Origin: Paludibacteraceae bacterium
GTDB lineage: Bacteria > Bacteroidota > Bacteroidia > Bacteroidales > Paludibacteraceae
Reading direction: 5' to 3'
DNA: 50,727 nucleotides
Assembly: GCA_017527905.1 (NCBI GenBank)
Contig: JAFXPK010000036.1
Span: 1 to 50,727, forward strand
The notes beneath the pieces were generated by a model, which was not told the DNA's origin, made no database searches, and was given only the letters and a program-made list of their open reading frames with translations. The stretch's first letter is position 1. Every line of letters starts with the position of its first letter. This document shows, piece after piece, positions 33,865 to 43,459 of this stretch. Made by a program: the position numbers and the translations under genes.

Positions 33865-35046
33865 ATGGATAACGATATACTAGGATGTACCGTGATCGTA
33901 TACCCCGATTGCGACGAGTCGGAGGAGAAGAGAGCGGAGCGGGACAGACTCGGGGAGGCATTCCGGACCCTTATTTGGGGAGCGGACGGGGAAGGTGGCA
34001 TCGCGAAGGAACTGAAGGCGATTCCATACGAACCATACGGGAATGATTTGGAATTCATCTTGCTGGATTTTCAAGTCACCCCGACAGATTATGTACGCGA
34101 CGCGATAAAAGACGTGGGAGGTTACAGCAAAAAGGAGAAGTCCATAGACGTTAACATCATCATTGAGGAGGACTTCTTCTCCTTGTCCCAGGCGGAGCAG
34201 TTTAATCATCTTAAGGGGGCTATCCTTTCCCGGTTGGACATGCTCAGAAAAGTTATCGCAAGGAGAAAGTTTGACACCGACATCGATAAACTGATAACCA
34301 CGGTCGATAAAGCCCTGAAAGGCCCACTTACATCCACAGTCCGCAAGGAGTGCCCTGCCAAGCGGGAGGTGCCCCCGGAACCAATCGAACCGATTGGCGC
34401 ATTGGCTTCCATGGGCAAAGAGAGCCAGGTGGATGTGGAAAAGTTGGTCGCACTGGCGGAGCAAGGGGATGCCGCGGCGCAAAGAGGGTTGGCGGACTGC
34501 TACTACGATGGCATCGGCATGGCGCAGGACCTCATGAAAGCGGCGGAGTGGTATGGTAAGATCGTCGGGCAAGGAGATGCTGAGGTGTTGAGGCGGATAG
34601 GCTTCTGCCATTACCAGAAAGGAGCGTTCGGGAAGGCCTTGGAACTATGGCGGGAAGCCGCGGCGCAAGGGAACGTGATAGCGTATCGGAACATAGGCAA
34701 CTGCTACAACTTCGGATGTGGTGTGGCGCCAAATTATGAGAAGGCGGTTGAACTGTACACCATAGCGGCGGAGCAAGGGGATGCCGTGGCGCAATACAAT
34801 CTGGCTTACAGCTACCACAGTGGCGAGGGCGTCCGGAAGGATGAGGCGAAAGCAGTCGAATGGTATACGAAAGCCGCCGAGCAAGGCATCGTCGATGCGC
34901 AGTACTGTCTGGCCCTCCACTACTTCAAGGGGGAAGGCGTTCCCGTGGATTACGGGAAAGCGGCGGAATGGTGCAAGAAAGCCGCCAAGCAAGGGGACAA
35001 ACAGGCCCGTAGCCTTTTGAGATATTTACAAAGAAGGAAACAATAA
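33865..35046 (+). CDS. Sel1-repeat protein with immunity-like N-terminal domain
   Basis: A 393-residue cytoplasmic protein with no signal peptide. Residues 1-150 form an alpha/beta domain (EFILLDFQVTPTDYVRDAIK, IIIEEDFFSLSQAEQFNHLK) whose pattern recalls polymorphic-toxin immunity proteins; that likeness is weak. Residues about 190-385 are five or six Sel1/TPR-like repeats (AAQRGLADCYYDGIGMAQD, AVAQYNLAYSYHSGEGVRKD), a protein-interaction solenoid. The start is the ATG at 33865 in preference to a TTG three codons earlier. The 10-base gap to the macroglobulin gene suggests shared transcription. Confidence 0.7.
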   Translation: MDNDILGCTVIVYPDCDESEEKRAERDRLGEAFRTLIWGADGEGGIAKELKAIPYEPYGNDLEFILLDFQVTPTDYVRDAIKDVGGYSKKEKSIDVNIIIEEDFFSLSQAEQFNHLKGAILSRLDMLRKVIARRKFDTDIDKLITTVDKALKGPLTSTVRKECPAKREVPPEPIEPIGALASMGKESQVDVEKLVALAEQGDAAAQRGLADCYYDGIGMAQDLMKAAEWYGKIVGQGDAEVLRRIGFCHYQKGAFGKALELWREAAAQGNVIAYRNIGNCYNFGCGVAPNYEKAVELYTIAAEQGDAVAQYNLAYSYHSGEGVRKDEAKAVEWYTKAAEQGIVDAQYCLALHYFKGEGVPVDYGKAAEWCKKAAKQGDKQARSLLRYLQRRKQ

Positions 35047-35056
35047 AAATATTTAT

Positions 35057-38000
35057 ATGAGGAAATTCACATTACTCCTTTTGATTTGGGAGTCATGGAC
35101 GGTAGCCTTTGGAGCGGCTCCCGATTTTAACACGGACTATAAAAGCCCTACCTACGTCTTCCGCCTCAACAATCAAATGACGGATGAGATACATTCGTAC
35201 GCTTCAGGTCGGATTGCACTCTCAGATAAGCTCTTCTCGGAGGTCGTGGAAGGCAATATGCTAGTGGCTCAGTTCAATGAAGGATATGACTATGATTTTT
35301 ACAACTCGAAACGCAGGGTGGACTCTATGGCGCCTGGTAACTATCTCCTGGCCCGTTTGGATTGGAAGACGATCTATTATAGCTATCATGCTGTTCCGCC
35401 CTTCCAGATCGCTATGGGGAAGGATCACGAGAAGCTATCTTTCTTTTTGCATGACAGTCTGAATCACATTCTGCCGGATGCGGAGGTGTCGGTAAACGGG
35501 GAGGCGATTCCCTATAACGCCGCGACCCAGCGCTATGAGGCGACCAAACATTATGATCATGCCAGTGTGCGCATCCTCCATCAGGGAAAACTTTCCTATC
35601 TTAACATAGAGCAACAAGATCAGCATGAAAATTGGAAATTTCCCAAGCACCGTTCCTCCAAGTTTTTTGTCACAATAGGTCGTGTCGTGAAGGATCCGGT
35701 GGTCTCTGTCAGAGAGGAAGAACCGGTGGGGTATATAGCCAAGGTTGGGCGTCTGGGTTGGAAAATAGCTGCCCGCTTTGACGATTCCTATGCCGAAGAC
35801 ACTGAATATGATTATCGCAGTGAGTTGAAGGAGTTTTATGATTATAATACGGGAAAGTATATGGATCTGGAAGATTTGCGATACGAGGATGGATCCCGTT
35901 ATCGCAAGGTGATGAGGAAATGTGTGAGGCGCGATCAACGGCATAACCGTAAGTTGTCATATGAAGAAGAACGTTTCCTGCGTTATGATGGGAAAGGCAT
36001 AAAATTTGCTCCAAAGGTGGCCTCCTTTTCTGTTGTTGGTCAACCGAAGTACAAACCGAATGATACGGTCCGCGTGAAGGGGTCCTTTTACCGAAAGAAC
36101 CGTCGATACAACCATCCGGTATCGATCTCACTTTCACAGGATTACAATGGGTCTTATTATTCGTCTCTCACCCGGAAAAATAACCGCAAGGTGTTGAAAG
36201 AGCGTCTGGATCCCTGTGCCGATGGCGTCTATACCTATGATTTTGTCTTGGACGATTCCCTGCAGTTGCAGTTAGATGAAAAATACTATGTCTCCTTCTG
36301 GGATAGGAAGGAACGCTTATTGGGGACCAACTCCTTCAAATATGAGGATTACGTTTTGCGTGACGCCACGCTGGATGGATCGTATGATCAACCCGACTAT
36401 TACAAGGGGGATAGCATCCGGGTGAAGGTAACGGTAAAGGATGCCAATGGACTTCCCTTCTCGGATGCCTTGGTGAAGGTTACCCTCCAACTAATGAACG
36501 TCGATTCACTGTTGGAGGCACGCTCCTGCTATTCCACTGAACTCGCCGCTCAAAACAAGATGACCGATGGGAAGGAGGAGTTGACCTTTGCTTTCCCTCC
36601 TTCCATCGCGGGAGGAAACAACATTAGTTTCCGAGCCCAAATAACCCTTTCCATGCCGGACGGAAATGTGGAGGAGAAGAAATTGAGTTGGCAACATTAT
36701 TACACGGGGAAACACAGTGTGGTCATCTCACTCAATCGGGACTCCCTTTCGGCGGTGGCTCAATACAATGGTAAAGACACGGTCGGGCGGGCATCTGTTT
36801 TTGCGGAGGACGCATTCGGCAACCGAATCCATTTGGCGGACACCATGCTGCCTTGCACGTTGCGTGTGGAGCCATCCTACGCCGCCTATTGCTTCAAAAC
36901 GGCGTATGCTTCAGCCTATGAAAAGATACCTTCATCCGCCTCCATGGTGTCCGTGCAATGGCGCAAGTCGGGAGACAGCCTCTTCCCGATGGTCTCCAAT
37001 GCGTTGCATCTGCCGATGGCCTGCTATGTCATCAAGGATGGAGAAGTGATTTTCACGGGCAGTGACAAGGATTTGCCCGCCTACTATCCTTGGGACAAAG
37101 AGAAGTCCTATATCCTGAGGTCCAAAGTGCTTTGGGCGGGTCAGGTCATGGAGTATACGGATATCGTCCGTGTGCCTAGTAAACAACAGCTGCACATTGC
37201 AGTGGATGAACCTTCCGTGATCGTTCCTGGAATGAGTTGCGAGATGGAGGTGCAGGTGACCGATGCGGATGGCAAGCCTGTGAAGGGGGCCGATGTGACC
37301 GCCTACGCGATCAATGGTCAGTTCAACGAGAAATCACCTATCTGGAATTATCCAAACACCTATCTGGATGTCCCGCAGGTGAATTATTCTAAGACGAGAA
37401 CGTCGAAGAGGAACACCCATTTGAACAGCTCCAACCTGCTTTCCTGGAAAAGAATATCTGCCATCGACTCGATAGAGGCCTATTCCATCCTTTTCCCTAG
37501 GCTCGACACTATCCATAGGTTTAGCTATTATCCGGTGGACTCACTCACGCAGATTTCGCCTCTCATATGCAGTGATGGTTCTGCTCAGGATATTCATGTC
37601 GTATACATTGATGATGTGCCTTGTTTTATCATGTCGGAGAATACGCCTTTCTCTTTCGCCATCACGCCCAATGAATACCATCGCATTAGGCTGAGGACTA
37701 AAACGGCGGAATATACCATAGACTCCGTAAAGGTGGAGGCCAATAAACGCACGATCCTGAGCTTCGATGTCAATACCACTTCTCCGCTAGTTAAGCGGGA
37801 AGAGAGACGTGACCACCTGACCAAAAAGGAGATGAAGCAACTGAAACCCTTCATCATGTTGTTCGAGAAATCTAAATTTTTCCCACAAGGGCGATTGGTG
37901 AAAGAGGATGGCACACTCCTCCATATCAGCGAAGTATATAAAAAAGGGTGCGGTAATTGTTGTTTTGTGGGACCGATATTGGATTCGGTTCGCTGGATGA

Positions 38001-40966
38001 GTGACTCTTTCGATGTGAAGAGGAAGGTGGACCACAACCTTGTTTATTCGTATGACACAACCACTCATCGATTGGTAACCCGTCCAGCCACAAAAAAGGA
38101 TTATCCGCAGTTTCGCTACAGGTCATATTCTAAATCACTGGATGGAGAGTTGCTGACGTTGGAACGTGTGCTGAGGGAGGAAGAGAAACGGAAGGAGAAG
38201 ATTGAGCCAACAGTGGGAAGGAACGTGTTCGCTCTGCAGCGGGATTATCCGCGAGAGAAAGAGTCAGGCAATTGTCTAAGGATTCGATCCGACAAACCGG
38301 TTTTTTCTTCCGTCTTGGTTCCGTATGGAGATGGGATGCCTGCAGTGACAGGTGTTCGGCAATTCGATGATATTAAAGCGGGTCTATACCGTGTTTATTT
38401 GTTGAACGTGGATACCACATGCTATCGTTTGGACTCCGTAAAAGTGGAGCCAAACAAACGCTCCTTTGTCCGATTCGACACGAAAAAGGATCGCATTATG
38501 ACTGATTCGTTCGCTTGTCGGTTGATGAGCCATCTCTTCTATACCGAGGATAGTCTTGACCTTGTGGTGGAACGACTGTTCGTATTCCTTTGGATCAACG
38601 ATTCTATTCCGTCCGCATTGTCTGATTCTATCTCAAAGATATTGGAGGAATTCGGCCCTAGGAAGATACAAGATCGCACAGGTGCTGTAGCACAGGTCTC
38701 CTCTGCCCACTTAGGGCCTACCGCATCAGTTGAACAAGCTTTGGCTGGTCGTCTCTCAGGTCTTCGAGTCACTGCCGCGAGTGGTCAGCCGGGGGGTGCC
38801 TCTGGTGCGACGATCATCTGGATCAGAGGTCTTCCTTCGTTGTCGGGCAGTTCCGATCCGCTCTATGTGGTGGATGGAAAGCCTATTGTGGGATCGGCTT
38901 TGGACTTAATTAATCCTTCGGACATTCTCTCGATGGAGGTGTTGAAGGATGCCGCAGCCACCGCCATATACGGTGCCCGCGCGGCGAATGGTGTGGTCGT
39001 TATAAAGACGAAACATGGCAGCGACGATTCGCCGGTGACTGAGGAAACGGAGGGTGGCGCCACGCTTCGCACCCACTTCTCCGACCAAGGTTTTTGGCAG
39101 CCTGTGTTGACGACCGACAAGGAGGGTAAGGTGCGCTTCCCGGTTACCTTCCCGGATAATATTACCCGTTGGCAGACGATCTATTTGGCGGATGCTCCTA
39201 CCAAAAAATATATCGCTAAAGGTTCCGCCGAGGGCTCCATCAAATCCTTCGTTCCGCTCTCCGCCAGGTTATACCTGCCTGAGTTCTTGGTGCGTGGGGA
39301 TCTCTGTCAGGCCCGTGGCAAGCTGACGAATTACACGAAAGACACGGTGCAGCTGACCAGTTCCTTCTCAGTGAACGACTCTTTGATCTCCACCCATCCG
39401 CACCGTTGCGCTACTACGCTGACGGATACCCTCCAGTTGTCTGCCAAGGGAGATTCCCTCTCCGTGGTCTACCAGTTCGTTTCGGAGAACCGTTTCAACG
39501 ACGGGGAGAGACGGAAGGTGAAGATCATGCCGCAGGGCGTCGCTTGTACCGATGGTCGTTTCGCCATCTTGCGGGACACGCTGCGGATGTCACTCCAGTC
39601 GGCGAAGGCGGATAGCGTGACCGTCCGGGTGATGAGTACCCAGTCCGATTTGTTGCAGGATGAGGTCTCCATGCTGACAAATTATCCATACGGATGCAAC
39701 GAGCAAACCACCTCTAAGCTGATTGGTTTCATGACGGCCAACCAGAACCCGAATCTCTCGAAACATCGTCGCAAAACGAACGAGAAGAAGATCGCGGAGC
39801 TTGTACAGACATTGAAGGAGAGACAGTTGCCGAATGGACTTTGGGGGTGGTGGACGTCCGATCGGTCAAGTCTTTGGATCAGCCGTTACATTATAGAAAC
39901 GCTTCAAAAATATCACATCGACTTCCCGAAGGAAAACATGGCCAGAACATGTGGTGATTTAATGGGGAACAATTCGTCCGCCGACAAACTGTTCGGCTTG
40001 GCGATGCTCCACTCATTAGGACTGGAATTGGACTATCGGACCATGGTGAGCAGGTTGGATTCGGTGAAGGATTTGACGTTCCGGGATAGTCTGGATCTGG
40101 CGGAACTCAAGGTGAAATGCGGCTTGCCGATTGATTACGAATGGTTGAACAAGCATCGTGAGGAGACGATGAAGGGATGTGTTTATTATAAGTTTGGCAA
40201 TGACCGTTCTGTGCATAGCAACAGGATGATGAACACGTTGCAAGTCTATCGTATCCTGCAGGCCGATTCGCTCAAGGATTCCAAGGAGGAACTGCAGAAG
40301 ATACGTGACTATTTCTATTATGAGAAAACACTTAGTCGCACCTCTCACTGGCACAATACATATGAGTCGGCCATGATTCTCCGCACCTTGTCGGATGATT
40401 TGAAGCAAAGTTTGGGCGAGGAGAAAAAGAAGGTGCGCTTCTCAGGCGCTATGCAAGAGGAGATAGGCCAATTCCCTTATGAGAGGAAAGTCCCTGCGGA
40501 TGGTGTGCTCGACATTTCCCAGAATGGCACCTCCCCCGTCTATCTGTCCGTTTCATCCACCTATTGGGATTGTCCTGTCAAGGCGAAGGGAACAGGATTC
40601 TCCATCCAAACCAGCTTCTCCGACACTGCTTTGACGGTAAGCCAGCGGGTGAAGATGAAGGTGACAGTGACGGTGGAGAAGGATGCGGATTATGTGCTGA
40701 TCCATGTGCCTATCCCAGCAGGATGCACCTATGCGAGCAAGGATCGGAGTTGGAAAAACAATGAGGTCTATAGGGAGCACTACAAGGAGCACACGAACAT
40801 CTTCTGCTCAGCCCTGACTCGGGGCGTCTACGAGTTCACGATAGAACTAACACCTTTCTGCCAAGGCGAATATACCCTTAATCCAGCCAAGGTGGAGCAG
40901 ATGTACTTCCCTGAATTCAATGCTTGTACGGAGATGAAGAAGGTGAAGATAGGAGGGGAAAAGTAA
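35057..40966 (+). CDS. Alpha-2-macroglobulin with embedded SusC-type TonB plug
   Basis: A 1969-residue secreted giant (signal peptide to about AFGAA). It has macroglobulin MG/MG2 domains (PKYKPNDTVRVKGSFYRKN near 330; DYYKGDSIRVKVTVKDANG near 445), an A2M domain near 1340 (FPVTFPDNITRWQTIYLAD) and the thioester motif YGCNEQTTSKL with Cys1547 and Gln1550. Between them (about 1223-1318) lies a TonB plug of the SusC/RagA kind: ALAGRLSGLRVTAASGQPGG, DPLYVVDGKPI, MEVLKDAAATAIYGARAANG. The motif SVKVE(A/P)NKR occurs twice. The protein should trap proteases by thioester chemistry. No pbpC follows, unlike in many bacteria with A2M genes. Confidence 0.85.
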   Translation: MRKFTLLLLIWESWTVAFGAAPDFNTDYKSPTYVFRLNNQMTDEIHSYASGRIALSDKLFSEVVEGNMLVAQFNEGYDYDFYNSKRRVDSMAPGNYLLARLDWKTIYYSYHAVPPFQIAMGKDHEKLSFFLHDSLNHILPDAEVSVNGEAIPYNAATQRYEATKHYDHASVRILHQGKLSYLNIEQQDQHENWKFPKHRSSKFFVTIGRVVKDPVVSVREEEPVGYIAKVGRLGWKIAARFDDSYAEDTEYDYRSELKEFYDYNTGKYMDLEDLRYEDGSRYRKVMRKCVRRDQRHNRKLSYEEERFLRYDGKGIKFAPKVASFSVVGQPKYKPNDTVRVKGSFYRKNRRYNHPVSISLSQDYNGSYYSSLTRKNNRKVLKERLDPCADGVYTYDFVLDDSLQLQLDEKYYVSFWDRKERLLGTNSFKYEDYVLRDATLDGSYDQPDYYKGDSIRVKVTVKDANGLPFSDALVKVTLQLMNVDSLLEARSCYSTELAAQNKMTDGKEELTFAFPPSIAGGNNISFRAQITLSMPDGNVEEKKLSWQHYYTGKHSVVISLNRDSLSAVAQYNGKDTVGRASVFAEDAFGNRIHLADTMLPCTLRVEPSYAAYCFKTAYASAYEKIPSSASMVSVQWRKSGDSLFPMVSNALHLPMACYVIKDGEVIFTGSDKDLPAYYPWDKEKSYILRSKVLWAGQVMEYTDIVRVPSKQQLHIAVDEPSVIVPGMSCEMEVQVTDADGKPVKGADVTAYAINGQFNEKSPIWNYPNTYLDVPQVNYSKTRTSKRNTHLNSSNLLSWKRISAIDSIEAYSILFPRLDTIHRFSYYPVDSLTQISPLICSDGSAQDIHVVYIDDVPCFIMSENTPFSFAITPNEYHRIRLRTKTAEYTIDSVKVEANKRTILSFDVNTTSPLVKREERRDHLTKKEMKQLKPFIMLFEKSKFFPQGRLVKEDGTLLHISEVYKKGCGNCCFVGPILDSVRWMSDSFDVKRKVDHNLVYSYDTTTHRLVTRPATKKDYPQFRYRSYSKSLDGELLTLERVLREEEKRKEKIEPTVGRNVFALQRDYPREKESGNCLRIRSDKPVFSSVLVPYGDGMPAVTGVRQFDDIKAGLYRVYLLNVDTTCYRLDSVKVEPNKRSFVRFDTKKDRIMTDSFACRLMSHLFYTEDSLDLVVERLFVFLWINDSIPSALSDSISKILEEFGPRKIQDRTGAVAQVSSAHLGPTASVEQALAGRLSGLRVTAASGQPGGASGATIIWIRGLPSLSGSSDPLYVVDGKPIVGSALDLINPSDILSMEVLKDAAATAIYGARAANGVVVIKTKHGSDDSPVTEETEGGATLRTHFSDQGFWQPVLTTDKEGKVRFPVTFPDNITRWQTIYLADAPTKKYIAKGSAEGSIKSFVPLSARLYLPEFLVRGDLCQARGKLTNYTKDTVQLTSSFSVNDSLISTHPHRCATTLTDTLQLSAKGDSLSVVYQFVSENRFNDGERRKVKIMPQGVACTDGRFAILRDTLRMSLQSAKADSVTVRVMSTQSDLLQDEVSMLTNYPYGCNEQTTSKLIGFMTANQNPNLSKHRRKTNEKKIAELVQTLKERQLPNGLWGWWTSDRSSLWISRYIIETLQKYHIDFPKENMARTCGDLMGNNSSADKLFGLAMLHSLGLELDYRTMVSRLDSVKDLTFRDSLDLAELKVKCGLPIDYEWLNKHREETMKGCVYYKFGNDRSVHSNRMMNTLQVYRILQADSLKDSKEELQKIRDYFYYEKTLSRTSHWHNTYESAMILRTLSDDLKQSLGEEKKKVRFSGAMQEEIGQFPYERKVPADGVLDISQNGTSPVYLSVSSTYWDCPVKAKGTGFSIQTSFSDTALTVSQRVKMKVTVTVEKDADYVLIHVPIPAGCTYASKDRSWKNNEVYREHYKEHTNIFCSALTRGVYEFTIELTPFCQGEYTLNPAKVEQMYFPEFNACTEMKKVKIGGEK

Positions 40967-41182
40967 TTAAAAATAATTACATATGCGATATTGGGTACCA
41001 CTCTTACCCATCTTGATCGGTTGTAGTTGTTCTCCCAAAGCGATTTTTTTTCAGGTGCGCGGAAAGATTGCGTGGCGGCTCGTTTACTTCGCATCGTGAA
41101 TTCTCCATTCGGGTTATCGGATGGGGGTTTTATGATAAATACTTGAGAACCAGTCGTAAACGATTAAAAGCAACAGCGTTTT
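40967..41182. other. Intergenic region with a possible 38-residue lipoprotein frame
   Basis: A short frame at 40983-41099 begins MRYWVPLLPILIGCSCSPKA, with a convincing lipobox (LIGC), but ends after 38 residues. It may be a decayed gene start or a tiny lipoprotein. The part at 41050-41110 is G+C-rich and open on the opposite strand as well. No promoter consensus is seen before the next gene. Confidence 0.3.
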
Positions 41183-42397
41183 ATGTTTGAAGAATACCGA
41201 AATACAAGCGGACAGGTAAGCGGACATGATTATGTGGACCTAGGCCTTCCAAGCGGTAATTTATGGGCGACCTGCAACCTTGGTGCACATAAACTGCACG
41301 AACATGGGGATTACTTCGCATGGGGAGAAACATCTCCTAAGAAGTTGTATGCTAACACAAATTACAAGTTCGGGGAAGAAGGCTCCTATTCAAAATATTG
41401 CGCATATAAAGAATTTGGAGTGTTAGACTATAAAATCATACTGGAGGAAATGGATGATGCAGCAAGAGCTGTTTGGGGGGATTCTTGGTATATGCCAACT
41501 CAAGAAGATATGATTGAATTGGTGGATTATTGTGAGTGGTGGCCTGTTGATGATTTTGAAGGGACTGGTGTCGCTGGCATCGTTGGCATATCTAAAGAGA
41601 ACCTAAACATGATCTTTTTCCCCGTTTCTGGGGTATGTAAAGATGATGAGGCCCCTGACCTCCAATATGCCTTTTATTGGTCTTCTTCTTTATCTACAGA
41701 AGTTGAGAACCCTTCAGCCTATGGTCTCGATTGTCTCGGGTGGGCACCAAGCGTGGAAACTAATTGTTATAAAGCACGTTGTTATGGCTATCCGATTCGC
41801 GCCATTTCAAATCCTCACCCTAAATCATATAGTAAAATCCTTGTTGAAATGAAGGAACGAAAAACAATGGAACAGGTATATGGACCATGGAAGGGTGAGA
41901 TTCCGACATGGACAAATGTTGGGATGAGATATTATAATTTATACCATGTGCAGGTGAAAGATTATTCTTTGTCTGATATTTGCTTTTTAATCCGTCAATC
42001 TTCAATGCAGGAATACGTGATGCCAGTGGCGATAGATATCTTAAGGGTAAAACCATTCATAACGGTTGATGACGATCCGGGGGATTTGTTAGGTCATGTT
42101 CTGGGCTCCGTCGAAGACAAGGGAAATGCCGCTTATTGGGAATCACACGATAGCGAGAAAAAAGAGGTGATGAGAATATTTGAATCGTGCAAAGACAGTA
42201 TGAAATCATATGGCGTCGATGAAAAGAGTTTTTTGAAGCTGTATGAGGAATTCTGTAAAGGAGAAGCGGAACGGGAGGCGGAACGTGAGCGGGACGAGCA
42301 ACTTAGTAGAGCTAAAAATCTTATGGAGATGGGGGTGGATGAGAAAACCATTTCCAAAGCGACGGGTCTCACTAAAGAGGAAATTGAAAGTTTGTGA
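41183..42397 (+). CDS. FISUMP-like domain fused to CdiI-type immunity domain
   Basis: A 404-residue protein with no signal peptide. Residues about 14-212 are a FISUMP-like domain (YVDLGLPSGNLWATCNLGA, DYFAWGETSPKKLY, WGDSWYMPTQEDMIEL). Residues about 218-325 match the contact-dependent growth inhibition immunity family: a KTMEQVYGPWKGE start, then YSLSDICFLIRQSSMQEYVM, PVAIDILRVKPF and DDPGDLLGHVL. An Arg/Glu-rich helix and a UBA-like end (MGVDEKTISKATGLTKEEIE) resemble tails of Rpn-type nucleases. FISUMP domains are usually secreted, so a cytoplasmic copy on an immunity protein is unusual. No toxin gene is adjacent. Confidence 0.7.
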   Translation: MFEEYRNTSGQVSGHDYVDLGLPSGNLWATCNLGAHKLHEHGDYFAWGETSPKKLYANTNYKFGEEGSYSKYCAYKEFGVLDYKIILEEMDDAARAVWGDSWYMPTQEDMIELVDYCEWWPVDDFEGTGVAGIVGISKENLNMIFFPVSGVCKDDEAPDLQYAFYWSSSLSTEVENPSAYGLDCLGWAPSVETNCYKARCYGYPIRAISNPHPKSYSKILVEMKERKTMEQVYGPWKGEIPTWTNVGMRYYNLYHVQVKDYSLSDICFLIRQSSMQEYVMPVAIDILRVKPFITVDDDPGDLLGHVLGSVEDKGNAAYWESHDSEKKEVMRIFESCKDSMKSYGVDEKSFLKLYEEFCKGEAEREAERERDEQLSRAKNLMEMGVDEKTISKATGLTKEEIESL

Positions 42398-42419
42398 TTT
42401 CCTGATTTAATGCTAAAAT

Positions 42420-43169
42420 ATGAGATTTATGGAACGGTTCAAAGTTGTCTTGATAAGAGTGATTCTGGTTATTATAATCCTAAGTCTAAATAGTGGATGC
42501 GGTAATAATATGCCTCAAAAGAATGATCAAGTTGAGAATGTTTCACAGGAGGAGATGGAAGCTGTCGGTGACTCTTTTACCCTAAAAATGGATGAAAAGA
42601 CATTCTGTAAGGAGGATGCCTGTATTCTTTGGCTTAGTGATTCCGTAGCTGGTTGTTTTAAGGGGATGCGGGCGCCGGTGTTGAAAATAGAATCTGCGGA
42701 TGGCACTAAAATTGCCAAAGGAATCTCTGGGGCATGTTCTGAACCCCCAAGTGATTGTGATTATTTCTATTACTATGATTATGATGAACGGGTTGTGCTG
42801 TCAGGCATGTATGACAGGTCAGGGAAATATCTCCATCTAATAAAAATCAACGAAAGATCACGCAAGGAACTGGAAGCATGCAAAAATTCTTTTGCATTGA
42901 AATTACAAGATTATGAAATCACATATAGTGATGAGTATTCTTATGCTCTTACACTAAGTGATTCTGTGGTTAGTTGTTTAAAAAAAATGAGGGTCCCGGT
43001 GTTGAAAATAGAATTTGCGGATGGCACTAAAATTGCCAAAGGAATGCATGTTGTCGCTTCTGGAATCCCAGATGGTTGTGACCTTGTCTATTTTTACGGT
43101 CCTAGTGATGAATGGATAAGAGATTCAATACTCTTTTTGAAAAAAAGCGATAGTTTTGGAAAGAATTGA
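42420..43169 (+). CDS. Lipoprotein with an internal duplication
   Basis: A 249-residue predicted lipoprotein (lipobox LNSGC near residue 27). Two homologous halves each contain LSDSV, a Cys, PVLKIE, ADGTKIAKG, 107 residues apart. At DNA level 42675-42724 and 42996-43045 are almost identical, which points to a recent duplication or ongoing conversion. Family not recognised. It is 22 bases downstream of the immunity-domain gene and shares its A+T-rich character. Confidence 0.6.
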   Translation: MRFMERFKVVLIRVILVIIILSLNSGCGNNMPQKNDQVENVSQEEMEAVGDSFTLKMDEKTFCKEDACILWLSDSVAGCFKGMRAPVLKIESADGTKIAKGISGACSEPPSDCDYFYYYDYDERVVLSGMYDRSGKYLHLIKINERSRKELEACKNSFALKLQDYEITYSDEYSYALTLSDSVVSCLKKMRVPVLKIEFADGTKIAKGMHVVASGIPDGCDLVYFYGPSDEWIRDSILFLKKSDSFGKN

Positions 43170-43459
43170 TAGAAATTGGTAAGGTATATATAGTACTGCC
43201 GAAGCTTAGAATCATTTGCCAAATTAAGGAATACCCCTTAATTAGGCATCCATGAGAAATAACGGTGCTAATATTACAGTGAGGTATGGTTGTCAAAGAA
43301 TATTGCACAACATCACCACGCCGCCCCGCATCGCAGGCAACCATGCCAGACCGAAGGAAGACTCCGTGCTTTAAACCCAATTGTTTAGTTCACGAAAGAG
43401 TTATATCTTTGTTCGGTTGACTAAAATGAAGTTCTTCAAGAATCAAAAACAGAAAAGCC
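43170..43459 (+). promoter_or_regulatory. Intergenic region with promoter for the next lipoprotein gene
   Basis: TTG (43381-43383), 20 bases, TATCTTTG (43404-43411) forms a consensus promoter about 48 bases before the ATG at 43460. A short G+C-rich block at 43315-43375 stands out from the A+T-rich surroundings. The minus strand is open through 43102-43380 but I see no support for coding. Confidence 0.55.

Noticed and set aside
40983..41099. Start of a penicillin-binding protein 1C gene after the macroglobulin
   Set aside because: pbpC often follows A2M genes, but only a lipobox-like start is seen and no transglycosylase motif in any frame.
43102..43380. 92-codon frame on the minus strand
   Set aside because: Overlaps the end of a plus-strand lipoprotein gene and lacks a promoter or recognisable domain.
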